A stretch of DNA of 64,000 nucleotides, taken from the NCBI RefSeq assembly GCF_001189295.1, contig NZ_CP012159.1:10931856-10995855 (forward strand), in the 5' to 3' direction. A program made the translations under genes and the position numbers. The notes beneath the pieces were generated by a model. The model made no database searches. It saw only the letters and a list, made by a program, of their open reading frames with translations, and was not told the origin of the DNA. This document shows, piece after piece, positions 28,188 through 37,466 of this stretch. This stretch comes from Chondromyces crocatus (GTDB taxonomy: Bacteria > Myxococcota_A > Polyangia > Polyangiales > Polyangiaceae). Each line of letters begins with the position of its first letter. Position 1 is the stretch's first letter.

Positions 28188-29591
28188 ATGCGCCCCATGC
28201 CGTTTTCCCGGTCCCTGGGCTCTACCGACACCGTCGCTGTCACGGAGCCCCGGATGCAACCAGAGATCCTCCGCGTGCCCCGGCTGGAGCTGTGCGTGGA
28301 GCGCGAGGGGGGTAAGCCGACCCGCCGGGCGATGGTGCTCGACAGCGATTTCGTGCGCGTGGGGGCCCACCCGAGCAACGACCTGGTGCTGTCCGATCGC
28401 CTGGTGTCCCGCTTCCACTGCATCCTGGAGCGGTCGGCGCAGGGTTTCCGGGTCACGGACGTGGGGTCACTGAACGGGATCTGGATCGGCGGCGCCCGGG
28501 TGAGGGACGCAGACATCCGGCCGGAGTGCGTGATCGAGCTGGGGGAGTCGACGATCCGGGTGCGCGATGCGAGCGCGGTGTCGGAGACGGAGCTGCCCGC
28601 GACGCTGAGCTTCGGCTCGCTCTGGGGGGCATCGCTGGCGATGCGGCGGATGTTCCACGTGCTGCAGCGGGTGGGTCAGAGTTCGTCCGATGTGCTCATC
28701 GAGGGCGAGAACGGTACGGGGAAGGAGCTGATCGCCACCGAGCTGGTGCAGCGGAGCAACCGCGCGCAGAAGCCGCTGGTGATCGTCGACTGCGGCGCGA
28801 TCTCGCCGACGCTGATCGAGAGCGAGCTGTTCGGGCACGTGCGCGGCTCGTTCACGGGGGCGTCGCGCGACAGGGCGGGCGCGTTCGAGGAAGCCGACGG
28901 GGGGACGGTGTTCCTCGACGAGATCGGTGAGCTGCCGCTGGACATGCAGCCCAAGCTGCTGCGGGCCCTGGCCTCGCGCGAGGTGCGACGGGTGGGCGAG
29001 AGCCGGGCGCGCAAGGTGGACATCCGGGTGATCGCCGCGACGAACCGGCGGCTGGAGCGCGAGGTGAACAGCGGGCGGTTCCGGGAGGATCTCTACTACC
29101 GTCTGTCGGTGGTGACGGTGCGCGTGCCGCCGCTGCGCGAGCGCAAGGAAGACCTCCCCCTGCTCCTCCAGCACTTCCTGAGCGATCTCGGCGCCCCCGA
29201 GCAGATCTCGCTGTTCCCGCCGGACGTGATGGACAAGATGATGCGCTACGACTGGCCCGGGAACGTGCGCGAGCTGCGGAACCAGGTGGAACGCACCGTG
29301 GTGCTGGGCGGCGATGCGTTGCTCGCAGGGGCTGAAGCCTCGCCGACGTCGCCCGAAGGCCACCCGGGGGACGCACGGGCGGCGGAGGCCCTCGGAGCCG
29401 ACATCGAGCGGCCCTTCAAGGAGGCCAAGGAGGCCATGGTCGACCGCTTCGAGCGCGAGTACCTCGTCGCGCTGCTGGCCTGGGCGAGCGGGAACGTGAG
29501 CCGCGCGGCGCGCAAGGCGGGGCTGGATCGGATGTACCTGCACCGCTTGCTCCAGCGACACGGGCTGCGGCGAGGGGCGGCGCTGGACTGA
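28188..29591 (+). CDS. FHA-domain sigma-54-dependent transcriptional activator
   Basis: 467 residues. An N-terminal FHA domain at about 45-125 (FVRVGAHPSNDLVLSD, SRFHCILE, then DVGSLNGIWIGG) binds phosphothreonine, so a Ser/Thr kinase is the likely input. The AAA+ domain has Walker A ENGTGKEL, the sigma-54 contact loop GSFTGA (Ser in place of the usual Ala), Walker B VFLDEIGELP and the arginine region FREDLYYRLSVV. A Fis-type helix-turn-helix (GNVSRAARKAGLDRMYLHRL) ends the protein. This domain order is typical of myxobacterial kinase-controlled enhancer-binding proteins. Same direction as the cyclase gene. Confidence 0.92.
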   Translation: MRPMPFSRSLGSTDTVAVTEPRMQPEILRVPRLELCVEREGGKPTRRAMVLDSDFVRVGAHPSNDLVLSDRLVSRFHCILERSAQGFRVTDVGSLNGIWIGGARVRDADIRPECVIELGESTIRVRDASAVSETELPATLSFGSLWGASLAMRRMFHVLQRVGQSSSDVLIEGENGTGKELIATELVQRSNRAQKPLVIVDCGAISPTLIESELFGHVRGSFTGASRDRAGAFEEADGGTVFLDEIGELPLDMQPKLLRALASREVRRVGESRARKVDIRVIAATNRRLEREVNSGRFREDLYYRLSVVTVRVPPLRERKEDLPLLLQHFLSDLGAPEQISLFPPDVMDKMMRYDWPGNVRELRNQVERTVVLGGDALLAGAEASPTSPEGHPGDARAAEALGADIERPFKEAKEAMVDRFEREYLVALLAWASGNVSRAARKAGLDRMYLHRLLQRHGLRRGAALD

Positions 29592-29644
29592 AGGCACAGC
29601 GCTTCCGTTGGCCAGCCGCGGGGGGGTTGGGCTAGCGTGCCCGC

Positions 29645-30391
29645 ATGAGGGTGAGGCTCCCGTTCTCCGTCGCGTTGCTGGCCGCCACGCTCGTGGTGTC
29701 AGGCTGTTCCCAAGAGAAACCGTCGAGCCAGGCGGCTCCTGCGACGAGCGCGTCGGCAGCCTCGACGGCCGCATCGGCCGCATCGGCGGCATCCCCCACC
29801 TCCTCGGCGCTCACGGGGGACGCGCCCATCTTCCATCCGGAGCGGGCGAAGGAGCAGGCTCCGGAGACGTACAAGGTCAAGCTCACCACGACGAAAGGGG
29901 ACGTCGTCATTCAGGTGACGCGCGCGTGGTCCCCTGGCGGCGCCGACAGGTTCTACAACCTGGTGAAGCTCGGGTTCTACGACGGGGTGCGGCTCCACCG
30001 GGCGGTGGAGGGGTTCATGGTGCAGTTCGGCGTTCACCCGAACCCGTCGGTGAACGGGGCGTGGTTCAACGCTTTCTTTCCGGACGACAAGCCGGTGAAG
30101 AGCAACAAGCGGGGGATGGTGACGTTCGCGATGGCGGGCCCCAACACGCGTACGACGCAGGTGTTCATCAACTACGCGGACAAGAACGCCCGGCTCGACA
30201 GCATGGGCTTCGCGCCGTTCGGCGAGGTGGTGGAAGGAATGAGCGTCGTCGACTCCTTCTACAAGGGGTACGGCGAGCTGGCGCCCCAGGGCAAAGGGCC
30301 GAACCCGTTCCTGATGCAGCGGGAGGGCGATGCGTACATCGAGAAGAACTTCCCGGAGCTCGACACGATCAAGTCGACCACCCTCCTCTGA
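29645..30391 (+). CDS. Cyclophilin-type peptidyl-prolyl isomerase, lipoprotein
   Basis: 248 residues. Type II signal peptide with lipobox VVSGC, then an Ala/Ser linker of about 45 residues. The cyclophilin domain runs from about 78: VKLTTTKGDVVIQVTRAWSP, FYNLVKLGFYDGVRLHR, then a segment equivalent to the FMVQGGDP motif (FMVQFGVHPNP, so the usual GG pair is altered), MVTFAMAGPNTRTTQVFINY and FAPFGEVVEGMSVV. It should assist folding of exported proteins at the periplasmic face. ATG at 29645. Confidence 0.9.
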   Translation: MRVRLPFSVALLAATLVVSGCSQEKPSSQAAPATSASAASTAASAASAASPTSSALTGDAPIFHPERAKEQAPETYKVKLTTTKGDVVIQVTRAWSPGGADRFYNLVKLGFYDGVRLHRAVEGFMVQFGVHPNPSVNGAWFNAFFPDDKPVKSNKRGMVTFAMAGPNTRTTQVFINYADKNARLDSMGFAPFGEVVEGMSVVDSFYKGYGELAPQGKGPNPFLMQREGDAYIEKNFPELDTIKSTTLL

Positions 30392-30452
30392 GACGTGAAT
30401 GAGCCGTGAAGCCATCCTGGCGACGGTGAGGTGCAACGTTCTTTCCTCGGCG

Positions 30453-30474
30453 TGCGTTCCAGGAGTGGAACGCA
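30453..30474 (+). terminator. Stem-loop downstream of the cyclophilin gene
   Basis: TGCGTTCCA-GGAG-TGGAACGCA: nine perfectly paired bases with a four-base loop, 62 bases after the stop. There is no T-run after it, so it may be a weak terminator or an mRNA-stabilising hairpin. The rest of 30392-30698 holds no protein-like frame and must carry the promoter of the helicase gene. Confidence 0.55.
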
Positions 30475-30698
30475 GCGTCCTGGTCGCACAGCTCACATCA
30501 TGACGGGGTACTTCAGGGTCGGGCGAGCGACCCCGCTGCGGCTCCGAACAGCCCAAGGTGCTCGTCTCGCGGCGCTCCCGCGCGTCGAGAAACAGCGCAT
30601 GCCGGGGACACATTGCCGGAGAATGCCCCGCCGCGAGGGTGACCCAAAAATCAAGCTCCCCGGCGCTGGTCCGCCGGAGTAGGGACGCAGGCCGCAGT

Positions 30699-32807
30699 AT
30701 GGAGCTCAATTCCTCCCAGCGCGCGGCGGTCGAGCACGATCTGGGTCCGATGCTGGTGCTCGCCGGCGCAGGCTCCGGCAAGACCCGAGTCGTCACCGAG
30801 CGCATCGCCAGGCTCCTCCAGCGTGGCGTGTCCGCCCGCTCGATCCTGGCGATGACCTTCACCAACAAGGCATCCGCCGAGATGCACGAGCGCGTCGGAA
30901 AGCTCGTCGGCGCGAAACTCGCCCGCGAGCTGACGGTGTGCACGTTCCACCGCTTCGGGCTCGACGTCCTCGGCGCCGAGACGAAAGCGCTGGGGCTGCG
31001 GGGGAAGTCGTTCGCAATCTTCGATCAGTCGGACTGCACCGGCGTGATCCGCGAGGTGCTCCGTGAGCTGCGCTCGGGCCGCAACTACGACGTGAACGCG
31101 ATCCTCGCCCGCATCTCCAACGCCAAGAACGCCTTCGTCGAGGCCGAGGCGTGGGCAGAGTCTCAGCGGAAGGGCAAGGGGCTCGACGAGTACGACGAGA
31201 TCGCGATGCTCGTGTACCCGCGCTACATCGCCGCGCTGCGGGCCTTCCAGGCGTTCGATTTCGACGACCTCATCTGCGAGGTGGTGCGGCTGTGGCAGCG
31301 CCGCCCCGATGTGCTGGAGCGGTGGCGGACGCGCTACCGGTACGTGATCGTCGACGAGTACCAGGACACGAACCACGCGCAGCTCGAACTCTTGCGGCTG
31401 CTCGGGGCTCACAAGAACGTGGTGGTCGTCGGCGACGACGACCAGTCGATCTACGCCTGGCGCGGCGCGGACGTGCGCAACATCCTCGATTTCGAGGAGC
31501 ACTTCACCGGCGCCAAGGTGGTGAAGCTGGAGCACAACTACAGGTCGCGCGCGCCGGTCCTCGACGTGGCGAACGCGGTGCTCGCGCGCTCGGGCGGACG
31601 GCGGCACAAGAAGTCGCTGATCGCCACCCGGATGGGCGGTGACAAGGTGCAGCTCGTGGTCTGCACCGACCCCGATGTGGAGTCGAGCTTCGTGGCGACG
31701 GAGGCCATGCGCCTCCTGGAGCGCGAGGGGGCGCGCCCCAAGGACATCGCCGTGCTCTACCGCTCGAATCTCCTCTCGGGGCCGATCGAGGCCGCGCTCA
31801 AGGAGCGGCAGATCCCGGTGCGGATGATCGGAGGGACCCAGTTCTTCGAGCGCAAGGAGGTGAAGGACCTCATTGCCTACCTGCGGGTCGCGCTGGATCC
31901 CGAAGATGAGATGTCGCTACGCCGGATCATCAACTACCCGTCGCGTGCGATCGGGGATGTGGCGGTCTCGAAGCTGGGCGCGTACGCGACGGCGCGCGAG
32001 ACGAGCCTGTGGGTGGCCGTCACCAGACCCCACGCGGTGCACGAGCTGTCGACGGCGGCGATCGAGGGGTGCCGTCAGCTCGTGCGCATCATCGAGGCGA
32101 CGCGTCAGCGCTTCGACCGGAAGGAGCCCAGCGCGGAGATCGCGCGGGCGCTGCTCGTCGACGCGGGCTTCAAGGAAGACATCACGGCCGGCTCCACCTC
32201 GAACAGTGTTGCCGCCCGACGGTGGGGCAACCTGGAGGGGCTGCTCAACGTGTTTGCGCGGCGCGACGATCAGGGCAAGGGAGACCGTGACCAGTTCGCG
32301 AGCTTCCTGCGGCTGCTCGCGCTGCGGCAGGACAGCGAGGAGGAAGAGGCCACCGACCGGGTGACGCTCAGCTCGATGCATGGCTCGAAGGGACTGGAGT
32401 TCCCCTACGTGTTCGTGATCGGGCTGGAGGAGGGGATCATGCCGCACCAGCGGACGCTCACCGAGCGCGCGACCGACGTGGCTCCCCCCGGTGCCGACGG
32501 CGATGTGGTCGGTCACAGCATCGAGGAAGAGCGGCGCCTGTTCTATGTGGCGGTGACGCGCGCGAAGGACCGGCTCTACATGACCTACGCGAAACACCGC
32601 GGAAGCCGTGGGAAGATGGTCGCCCGGACGCCGAGCCGGTTCCTTCTCGACGTCCCCGACGAGCTGATCGAAGAGCGCGAGGAGGAGGGTCCGCAGGCGC
32701 CGGAGCTGGACAAGACGAAGGCCGGGGCGGCAAGCGTCCTCGCGGCGCTCTCGTTCAATCCGTTCTCCGGCGGGGAAATGCCCCTGGTCCCGCGTCGGCG
32801 CCCCTGA
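30699..32807 (+). CDS. UvrD/PcrA/Rep-type superfamily 1 DNA helicase
   Basis: 702 residues, normal length for the family. Motifs in order: Q-like and Walker A (LNSSQRAAVEHDLGPMLVLA, AGAGSGKT), Ia (LAMTFTNKASAEM), II (VIVDEYQDTNHAQ), III (VVGDDDQSIYAWRGAD), IV (LEHNYRS), V (LSSMHGSKGLEFPYVF) and VI (EEERRLFYVAVTRAKDRLYM). It should unwind DNA 3' to 5' in repair and replication restart; I cannot separate PcrA, UvrD and Rep roles by sequence alone. The start is the ATG at 30699, which begins the family-typical LNSSQ; upstream in-frame codons are not conserved-looking. Ends 132 bases from the convergent reductase gene. Confidence 0.93.
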   Translation: MELNSSQRAAVEHDLGPMLVLAGAGSGKTRVVTERIARLLQRGVSARSILAMTFTNKASAEMHERVGKLVGAKLARELTVCTFHRFGLDVLGAETKALGLRGKSFAIFDQSDCTGVIREVLRELRSGRNYDVNAILARISNAKNAFVEAEAWAESQRKGKGLDEYDEIAMLVYPRYIAALRAFQAFDFDDLICEVVRLWQRRPDVLERWRTRYRYVIVDEYQDTNHAQLELLRLLGAHKNVVVVGDDDQSIYAWRGADVRNILDFEEHFTGAKVVKLEHNYRSRAPVLDVANAVLARSGGRRHKKSLIATRMGGDKVQLVVCTDPDVESSFVATEAMRLLEREGARPKDIAVLYRSNLLSGPIEAALKERQIPVRMIGGTQFFERKEVKDLIAYLRVALDPEDEMSLRRIINYPSRAIGDVAVSKLGAYATARETSLWVAVTRPHAVHELSTAAIEGCRQLVRIIEATRQRFDRKEPSAEIARALLVDAGFKEDITAGSTSNSVAARRWGNLEGLLNVFARRDDQGKGDRDQFASFLRLLALRQDSEEEEATDRVTLSSMHGSKGLEFPYVFVIGLEEGIMPHQRTLTERATDVAPPGADGDVVGHSIEEERRLFYVAVTRAKDRLYMTYAKHRGSRGKMVARTPSRFLLDVPDELIEEREEEGPQAPELDKTKAGAASVLAALSFNPFSGGEMPLVPRRRP

Positions 32808-32939
32808 CGGCGCAACGCGCGCAGCCCCTTCAGACCCCACGCAAGCCCGGACGCCGCCCCACGCAGCGCCCGCACGCGCCCCCTCACCTCAGGCGCCTCG
32901 CCCGAGCCCCCTCACCTCACGCGCGAATGCGGGCTCGGC

Positions 32940-34685
32940 TCACTCGGCCGCAACAGCCCCCGCATCCACGCCGTGGACGACGTTGCCCGTGACCGCCAGC
33001 CCGGCCTTGTAGATCTCCTGGGTGCCTTTCCGGAGGACGAACTCCTGGAAGGTCTCCCCCGCGGAGCGCTGGTCCACATAGAAGCGGGCGATGGCGGCGA
33101 TGAGTCCGGGCGCGTCCTCCTCGAGGATGCGGCCATCCATGCGATCACCGATCCGCGCACCGGGCCCACAGCCGCCGCCGAGCCGGAAGGAATACGCCGC
33201 ACGTTCCACCCCGTCGGCTCCCTTGCTCAGCATTCCCGTCATGCCGATGTCGGCCACGTGGTGCTGACCGCAGGAGTTGGGGCAGCCGGAGATCTTGATC
33301 GAGAAGGCGCCTAGCTGCCGGATGATGTCATCCGCTTCATGCCGGCTGCTCTGCGCAACGAGGTGCTCGCGCACCTGAGCGCCCACGGACATGCTCTTCG
33401 TCACGGCCAGGGTGCAGTAATCCGCCCCGGGGCAGGCCACCACGTCCGTGATGTGATCGGCGTCCGCCTCGGCGAGGCCGATCAGACCAAGCGCGCGGTG
33501 CAGCGGGACCAGGCGCTCTTCGGGGACCCAGCGGAGCACGAAGTTCTGGGTGTTCGTGGCACGTACTTCCCCGTTGCCGTACGCACGGCAGAGCGCTGCG
33601 AGCTGACGGAGCTGCGCGCCCGTGATGTCACCGAGGGGCAGCTTGACGGTCACCACGCGGTAGCCACGCTGCTGCTGCGGGATCGTGTTGGTGCGCATCC
33701 AGCGCGCAAAGGCGGCATCGCCGAGAAGCGCCTTGTCGGGATCGAGCGGAGGGGGTGCCGCCTCGGCGTACTCCCCGAGGTACTGGCCGAGCTGTTCAGA
33801 CAGCACTGCACCGCGCTCGGCCTGGATCCCGGCCAGCACCTCGTCGAGGCGACGGAAGAACTCGGCCTCGCCGACCTTGCGGATCACGAACTTGAGGCGC
33901 GCCTTCTTGCGGTTCTTTCGCTCCCCGTCCCGGAAGAACACCGCCATCACGGCCTCGCACACGGCGAGGATGTCCCGCGCTGGCACGAACTCGCGCCAGA
34001 GATGCGCGATCTCGGGTGTCGATCCCAGCCCGCCGGCCACGTACACCGCAAATCCGGGCTCCAGCTCTCCCGGCGCTTTGCTCGTCGCATCTCCTTCGGC
34101 CGAGCCCATCGTGGCGAGCAGGCCGATGTCGTTGATCATGATCTGCGCGTGGTCTCGATCGCTTCCCGAGAGACCGATCTTGAACTTTCGCGGCAGACGG
34201 AGGTTCTGCTCGTGAAAGTAGAAGTGCTGGGTGATGGCGTGCGCGTAGGGCGAGACGTCGAAGACCTCTTCTTCCACGACACCGGCCAGATGAGAGGCCG
34301 TCACGTTGCGCACCGCGTCGGCGCACGCTCCCACGCAGCTGATGCCGGCAGGGACCAGCACCCGCTGCACATCGACCGCGTCCTCCAGCTCCAGGTGATG
34401 GAGCTGGATGCACTGGCGGGTGGTCACGTGAGCGAGGCCCCGTCCCCAGCGATCCGTCACGTCGGCGAGCACGTCGAGCTGCTCGGCGGTGATGCGGCCG
34501 CCCGGGATCTTGATGCGCTGCATGTGCTTCACGTGCGCGAGCTGGGCGTACAACCCCATGCCGAGGCGCAGTGGACGGAACTGATCCGGGCTGATCTCCC
34601 CGCGCTTGAACTTGCCGATGTTCTCTTCGAGGCGGTCGATCGCGGCGTGGAAGCTCTCGGTCCGGGTCGGCATGGTGCGAAGCAT
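32940..34685 (-). CDS. Nitrite/sulfite reductase (siroheme, 4Fe-4S)
   Basis: 581 residues. Two ferrodoxin-like half domains plus two siroheme/iron-sulphur domains in the family order. Motifs: RLGMGLYAQ, HVTTRQCIQLH, the siroheme-binding NVTASHLAG region, and the cluster ligands C-x5-C (VACPGADYC) and C-x3-C (GCPNSCGQHH). It reduces nitrite to ammonia or sulfite to sulfide with electrons from ferredoxin; substrate cannot be told from sequence here. The ATG at 34685 has AGG 7 bases upstream (in-frame ATG at 34673 is the alternative). No siroheme or sulphate-activation genes lie next to it. Confidence 0.9.
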   Translation of the reverse strand: MLRTMPTRTESFHAAIDRLEENIGKFKRGEISPDQFRPLRLGMGLYAQLAHVKHMQRIKIPGGRITAEQLDVLADVTDRWGRGLAHVTTRQCIQLHHLELEDAVDVQRVLVPAGISCVGACADAVRNVTASHLAGVVEEEVFDVSPYAHAITQHFYFHEQNLRLPRKFKIGLSGSDRDHAQIMINDIGLLATMGSAEGDATSKAPGELEPGFAVYVAGGLGSTPEIAHLWREFVPARDILAVCEAVMAVFFRDGERKNRKKARLKFVIRKVGEAEFFRRLDEVLAGIQAERGAVLSEQLGQYLGEYAEAAPPPLDPDKALLGDAAFARWMRTNTIPQQQRGYRVVTVKLPLGDITGAQLRQLAALCRAYGNGEVRATNTQNFVLRWVPEERLVPLHRALGLIGLAEADADHITDVVACPGADYCTLAVTKSMSVGAQVREHLVAQSSRHEADDIIRQLGAFSIKISGCPNSCGQHHVADIGMTGMLSKGADGVERAAYSFRLGGGCGPGARIGDRMDGRILEEDAPGLIAAIARFYVDQRSAGETFQEFVLRKGTQEIYKAGLAVTGNVVHGVDAGAVAAE

Positions 34686-34864
34686 ATTCTTGCCTATTCC
34701 GACCGTTCAAGTGGGAGAATCGATCTACTCGCGCCAACGCCGCATTCGAGCGCCTGATTCAGCGGAGGCTCGAGCCTGAAACGGGTGGTTTTCGACGGCT
34801 GAAACGGCAGGCGCCGCCCGCCGCCCGCGTGAACGGTGCGACCGGCGCCACACGAATCAGCGCT

Positions 34865-36307
34865 TCACTGGATCTGGGGGATGGGTGGGGCCTGGTCGTC
34901 CGGCGTCACGCACGCCGAGAGATCGAACAGCATGAACATGAGCACTTTCTCCTGCGGAGACAGCTCCTGGGTGATGCAGCCGCTCGGGAAGGGATGGCCG
35001 ATGTAGTCCCCCGAGGAGACGTGGATGTCCGTGTACACCACGCGACCGCACTGGTTCTCGGGGGCCATGGGAGAGCCATCCGGCTGCGTGAGGGGCGTGT
35101 TGAAGGTGAAGTACTGCACGCCAGCCGGCTCAGGGGCCTCGCTGAACGTCCAGCGGGTCGTCAGCTCCTCGTTCACTGCGCTGATGGTGTGCTGCGGATC
35201 TCGGATCTGCAGCTCGCCTGGCGTGTCCGACGCATCGACGCTCATCAGCCACTCCGAGAGAGCCTGCCCCTTGGGGAACGACATGTCGACGTGGCTGGTG
35301 AACGGCTCCCCTGGGTCGAGCTGGAAATCCCAGGTCGCCGTGCGCGGCCACGGATCGGGCCCCAGCTGGAGCCAGATGTTGTGCCAGTGCGAGGCAAACA
35401 CGCGGCCTCCGGCAGCGGTGTAGTCCATCAACGCGCGCCGCGCGCTCTCGGGCTTGGTCTGCGCATACTGCGCTCCCTCGCAGGAGAGGATGGCCACGTC
35501 GTAGCGCATGAGGCCATCCAGCGTGTTCCAGAGGTTGGTTGCGGGCGTGAGCTCTTCACCTCCATGCAGGCCGTCGGCGAAGCGCTCCGTCCCGAGGACG
35601 CCCGTGAAGAGGTGCACCCGCCCCGCGCCGCCCTCGCTGGTGAACTCTTCGTCATCGATGCCCATCTTGCGGACGAGGCACTCCAGAGCGTCGGCGCCGC
35701 CCGTGGTCAGCGCGATGAGCGGGATGTTCCCTTCGCTCTGGTTGCGCGGGAGGTGAAGGTCGCCGTCCACCATCGGAGTGTCCACGCACGCGGCGACGGC
35801 CGGCAGAACGAACTCGCGCCGCCACTTGCCCACCTGGATGACCAGCGGGATGTTCTCGCCGACCGGAACGTCCTCCAGCACGAAGCGCCCATCCGTGCCC
35901 GTCAACGCTGCGGCCACGGGCTTGCCCGAGAGGTTCGCCGCGCACGTGTCGCAGCTCGCGCCGTCCTCGATGGGAGCGAGCGGCGCGTTCGGCACGTAGA
36001 CGGTGACGTTGTAGAGCGGCACGCGCCCCGCTGGCTCGTAGACGACGCCGCTCACCGTGGTCTTCGCGCCACCCGAACACTGCACCACCTGGCACTCCAG
36101 GTTGTGGCAAGGACCAGCCCCCCCGTTGCCGCCCACCCCCATGGGGAAGAGCTGGCCACCATCACCAGCACCCCCCTGCCCAGAATTTCCGCCCACGCCC
36201 TCCGTGGTTCCAGTCTGGGACATCTCCGAGCATCCCCAGCCTGGCACCACGGCCGGCACTGCGGCAGCGGCCACGATCAAGCCCGCCCGCAAGGACCACG
36301 TCTTCAT
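34865..36307 (-). CDS. Lipoprotein with carboxypeptidase-regulatory-like domain
   Basis: 480 residues. Signal peptide with lipobox GWGC, then a Gly-rich linker (GGNSGQGGAGDGGQ) typical of myxobacterial surface lipoproteins. A small beta domain follows (TTVSGVVYEPAGRVPLYNVT, then GTDGRFVLEDVPVGENI) of the carboxypeptidase-regulatory type. The C-terminal 330 residues include LMRYDVAILSCEGAQY and DYTAAGGRVFASHWHN, which resembles a glutamine-amidotransferase-like or flavodoxin-like Rossmann layout of unclear role. Several cysteines suggest disulphides. The ATG at 36307 has GGAGGT 6 bases upstream. Confidence 0.75.
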   Translation of the reverse strand: MKTWSLRAGLIVAAAAVPAVVPGWGCSEMSQTGTTEGVGGNSGQGGAGDGGQLFPMGVGGNGGAGPCHNLECQVVQCSGGAKTTVSGVVYEPAGRVPLYNVTVYVPNAPLAPIEDGASCDTCAANLSGKPVAAALTGTDGRFVLEDVPVGENIPLVIQVGKWRREFVLPAVAACVDTPMVDGDLHLPRNQSEGNIPLIALTTGGADALECLVRKMGIDDEEFTSEGGAGRVHLFTGVLGTERFADGLHGGEELTPATNLWNTLDGLMRYDVAILSCEGAQYAQTKPESARRALMDYTAAGGRVFASHWHNIWLQLGPDPWPRTATWDFQLDPGEPFTSHVDMSFPKGQALSEWLMSVDASDTPGELQIRDPQHTISAVNEELTTRWTFSEAPEPAGVQYFTFNTPLTQPDGSPMAPENQCGRVVYTDIHVSSGDYIGHPFPSGCITQELSPQEKVLMFMLFDLSACVTPDDQAPPIPQIQ

Positions 36308-36422
36308 GGATGACCTCCGTACTCCTGGGACGGCGCAATGCAGCACCGCCCGAAGGCGTCACCCACCTCAGGGTACGTCAGGCCAGCCAACTCGCAAACG
36401 AGTGGCTTGCTGGACGGAATCG

Positions 36423-36872
36423 CTACGGGTCGGTGTCGGATGCAGCCTGAGAGGGGGGCGGCGCAACGACCGGCCGCTCTTCCAGCTCCACCTGGAACAC
36501 ACACGCCTTGCGGAGGAAGATCTTGTGCGTCAGCTGGTTCTTCACCACGCACGTGGGGACCGTACCGCCGACCGGATCACCCTCCTTTGACGCGAGCTGG
36601 ATCTGTCCCCCGGGCAGCATGGTCGCCGTGAAGTGCGCGGCGCCGCCAGGGATCTGAGTGCAGGGCTCGACGAGCTTTCGAATCGCGTTCTCGGCCGCGC
36701 GCGCGTTGTACTGCGTGACCTGAGGGCAGGACGTCGCCACCACCGATGCGCTGACCAGCGCGAGCGGAGGCGCCGTGGGCTCAGGAGGCTTCGGTGGCTC
36801 GGCCGGCTTGGCCTTCTTGCACGATGCCAGCATCAGCAAGAGCGCCGCGAAGGCCATCGATCTGCGCGTCAT
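36423..36872 (-). CDS. Small predicted lipoprotein (149 aa)
   Basis: Signal peptide MAFAALLLMLASCKK with lipobox LASC, a proline/lysine linker, then a domain of about 100 residues with four cysteines (VVATSCPQ, EPCTQIP, PTCVVKNQ, RKACVFQVEL), likely paired in two disulphides. Not recognised. The ATG at 36872 has AAGGAGA 5 bases upstream. It sits between the large lipoprotein gene and the RegA-like gene, in the same direction. Confidence 0.65.
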   Translation of the reverse strand: MTRRSMAFAALLLMLASCKKAKPAEPPKPPEPTAPPLALVSASVVATSCPQVTQYNARAAENAIRKLVEPCTQIPGGAAHFTATMLPGGQIQLASKEGDPVGGTVPTCVVKNQLTHKIFLRKACVFQVELEERPVVAPPPSQAASDTDP

Positions 36873-36912
36873 GGTCTCCTTGTACCATAGCCACTGACGC
36901 CGATGGCTCGGC

Positions 36913-37464
36913 TCACACGCCGATCTTCTTCAACTTCCGCTGGAGAGTCCTGCGATCGATCCCCAGCAGACGCGCCGCACTCGCGACAACACCCCCAGAT
37001 TGTTTCAACGCTGCCCTGATCGTTTCGCGCTCCATCTCATCCAGATTCAAGCTCGCAGACTGCTGAGAAGTCGGCCCCGACGCGCTCGATCGAGGCCGCT
37101 CTCGCAGCGCAGTCGCCTCACGCAGCAGTCGGTCTGCATCGACGGGCTTGGTGAGCAGCGTGTCCGCACCCTCTCGCACCGCAGCCACCGCAAGTGGGAT
37201 GTCACCGTACCCGGTGAGCATCACGATCACTGCGTCCGGCTGGATCTGTCGAAGCCGCGCCAGCGCGCTCAGCCCGTCACCACGAGGCATGCGGTAATCG
37301 ATGACGACGAGGTCTGCCGGCTCGTACTCCAGCGCAAGGATCCCCTCGTCGACGGTCGCCGCCGTCCGCGCCAGCACGCCACGCCGTCGAAGCGCGCCTT
37401 GCAGCGTCATCCGGAATGCATCGTCGTCGTCCACCACCAGCGCTGTCGCGATCCGCTGCGCCAT
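36913..37464 (-). CDS. RegA/PrrA/ActR-like response regulator
   Basis: 183 residues, exactly the compact RegA size. The receiver domain shows VVDDDDAFRMTL, the phospho-Asp in VVIDYRMPRGDG, MLTGYGDIPLAV and lysine in LLTKPVDAD. A short linker leads to a Fis-type helix-turn-helix ending in SAARLLGIDRRTLQRKLKKI, the hallmark C-terminus of the RegA/PrrA family. It starts 2 bases after the kinase gene stop, so the two are co-translated. RegA-type regulators control respiration, oxidases and carbon/nitrogen assimilation by redox state; here the oxidase operon lies just upstream. Confidence 0.9.
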   Translation of the reverse strand: MAQRIATALVVDDDDAFRMTLQGALRRRGVLARTAATVDEGILALEYEPADLVVIDYRMPRGDGLSALARLRQIQPDAVIVMLTGYGDIPLAVAAVREGADTLLTKPVDADRLLREATALRERPRSSASGPTSQQSASLNLDEMERETIRAALKQSGGVVASAARLLGIDRRTLQRKLKKIGV

Positions 37465-37466
37465 GA

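Noticed and set aside
30558..30698. N-terminal extension of the UvrD-type helicase
   Set aside because: The in-frame upstream residues are low-complexity, and the family-typical start LNSSQ begins at the ATG 30699.
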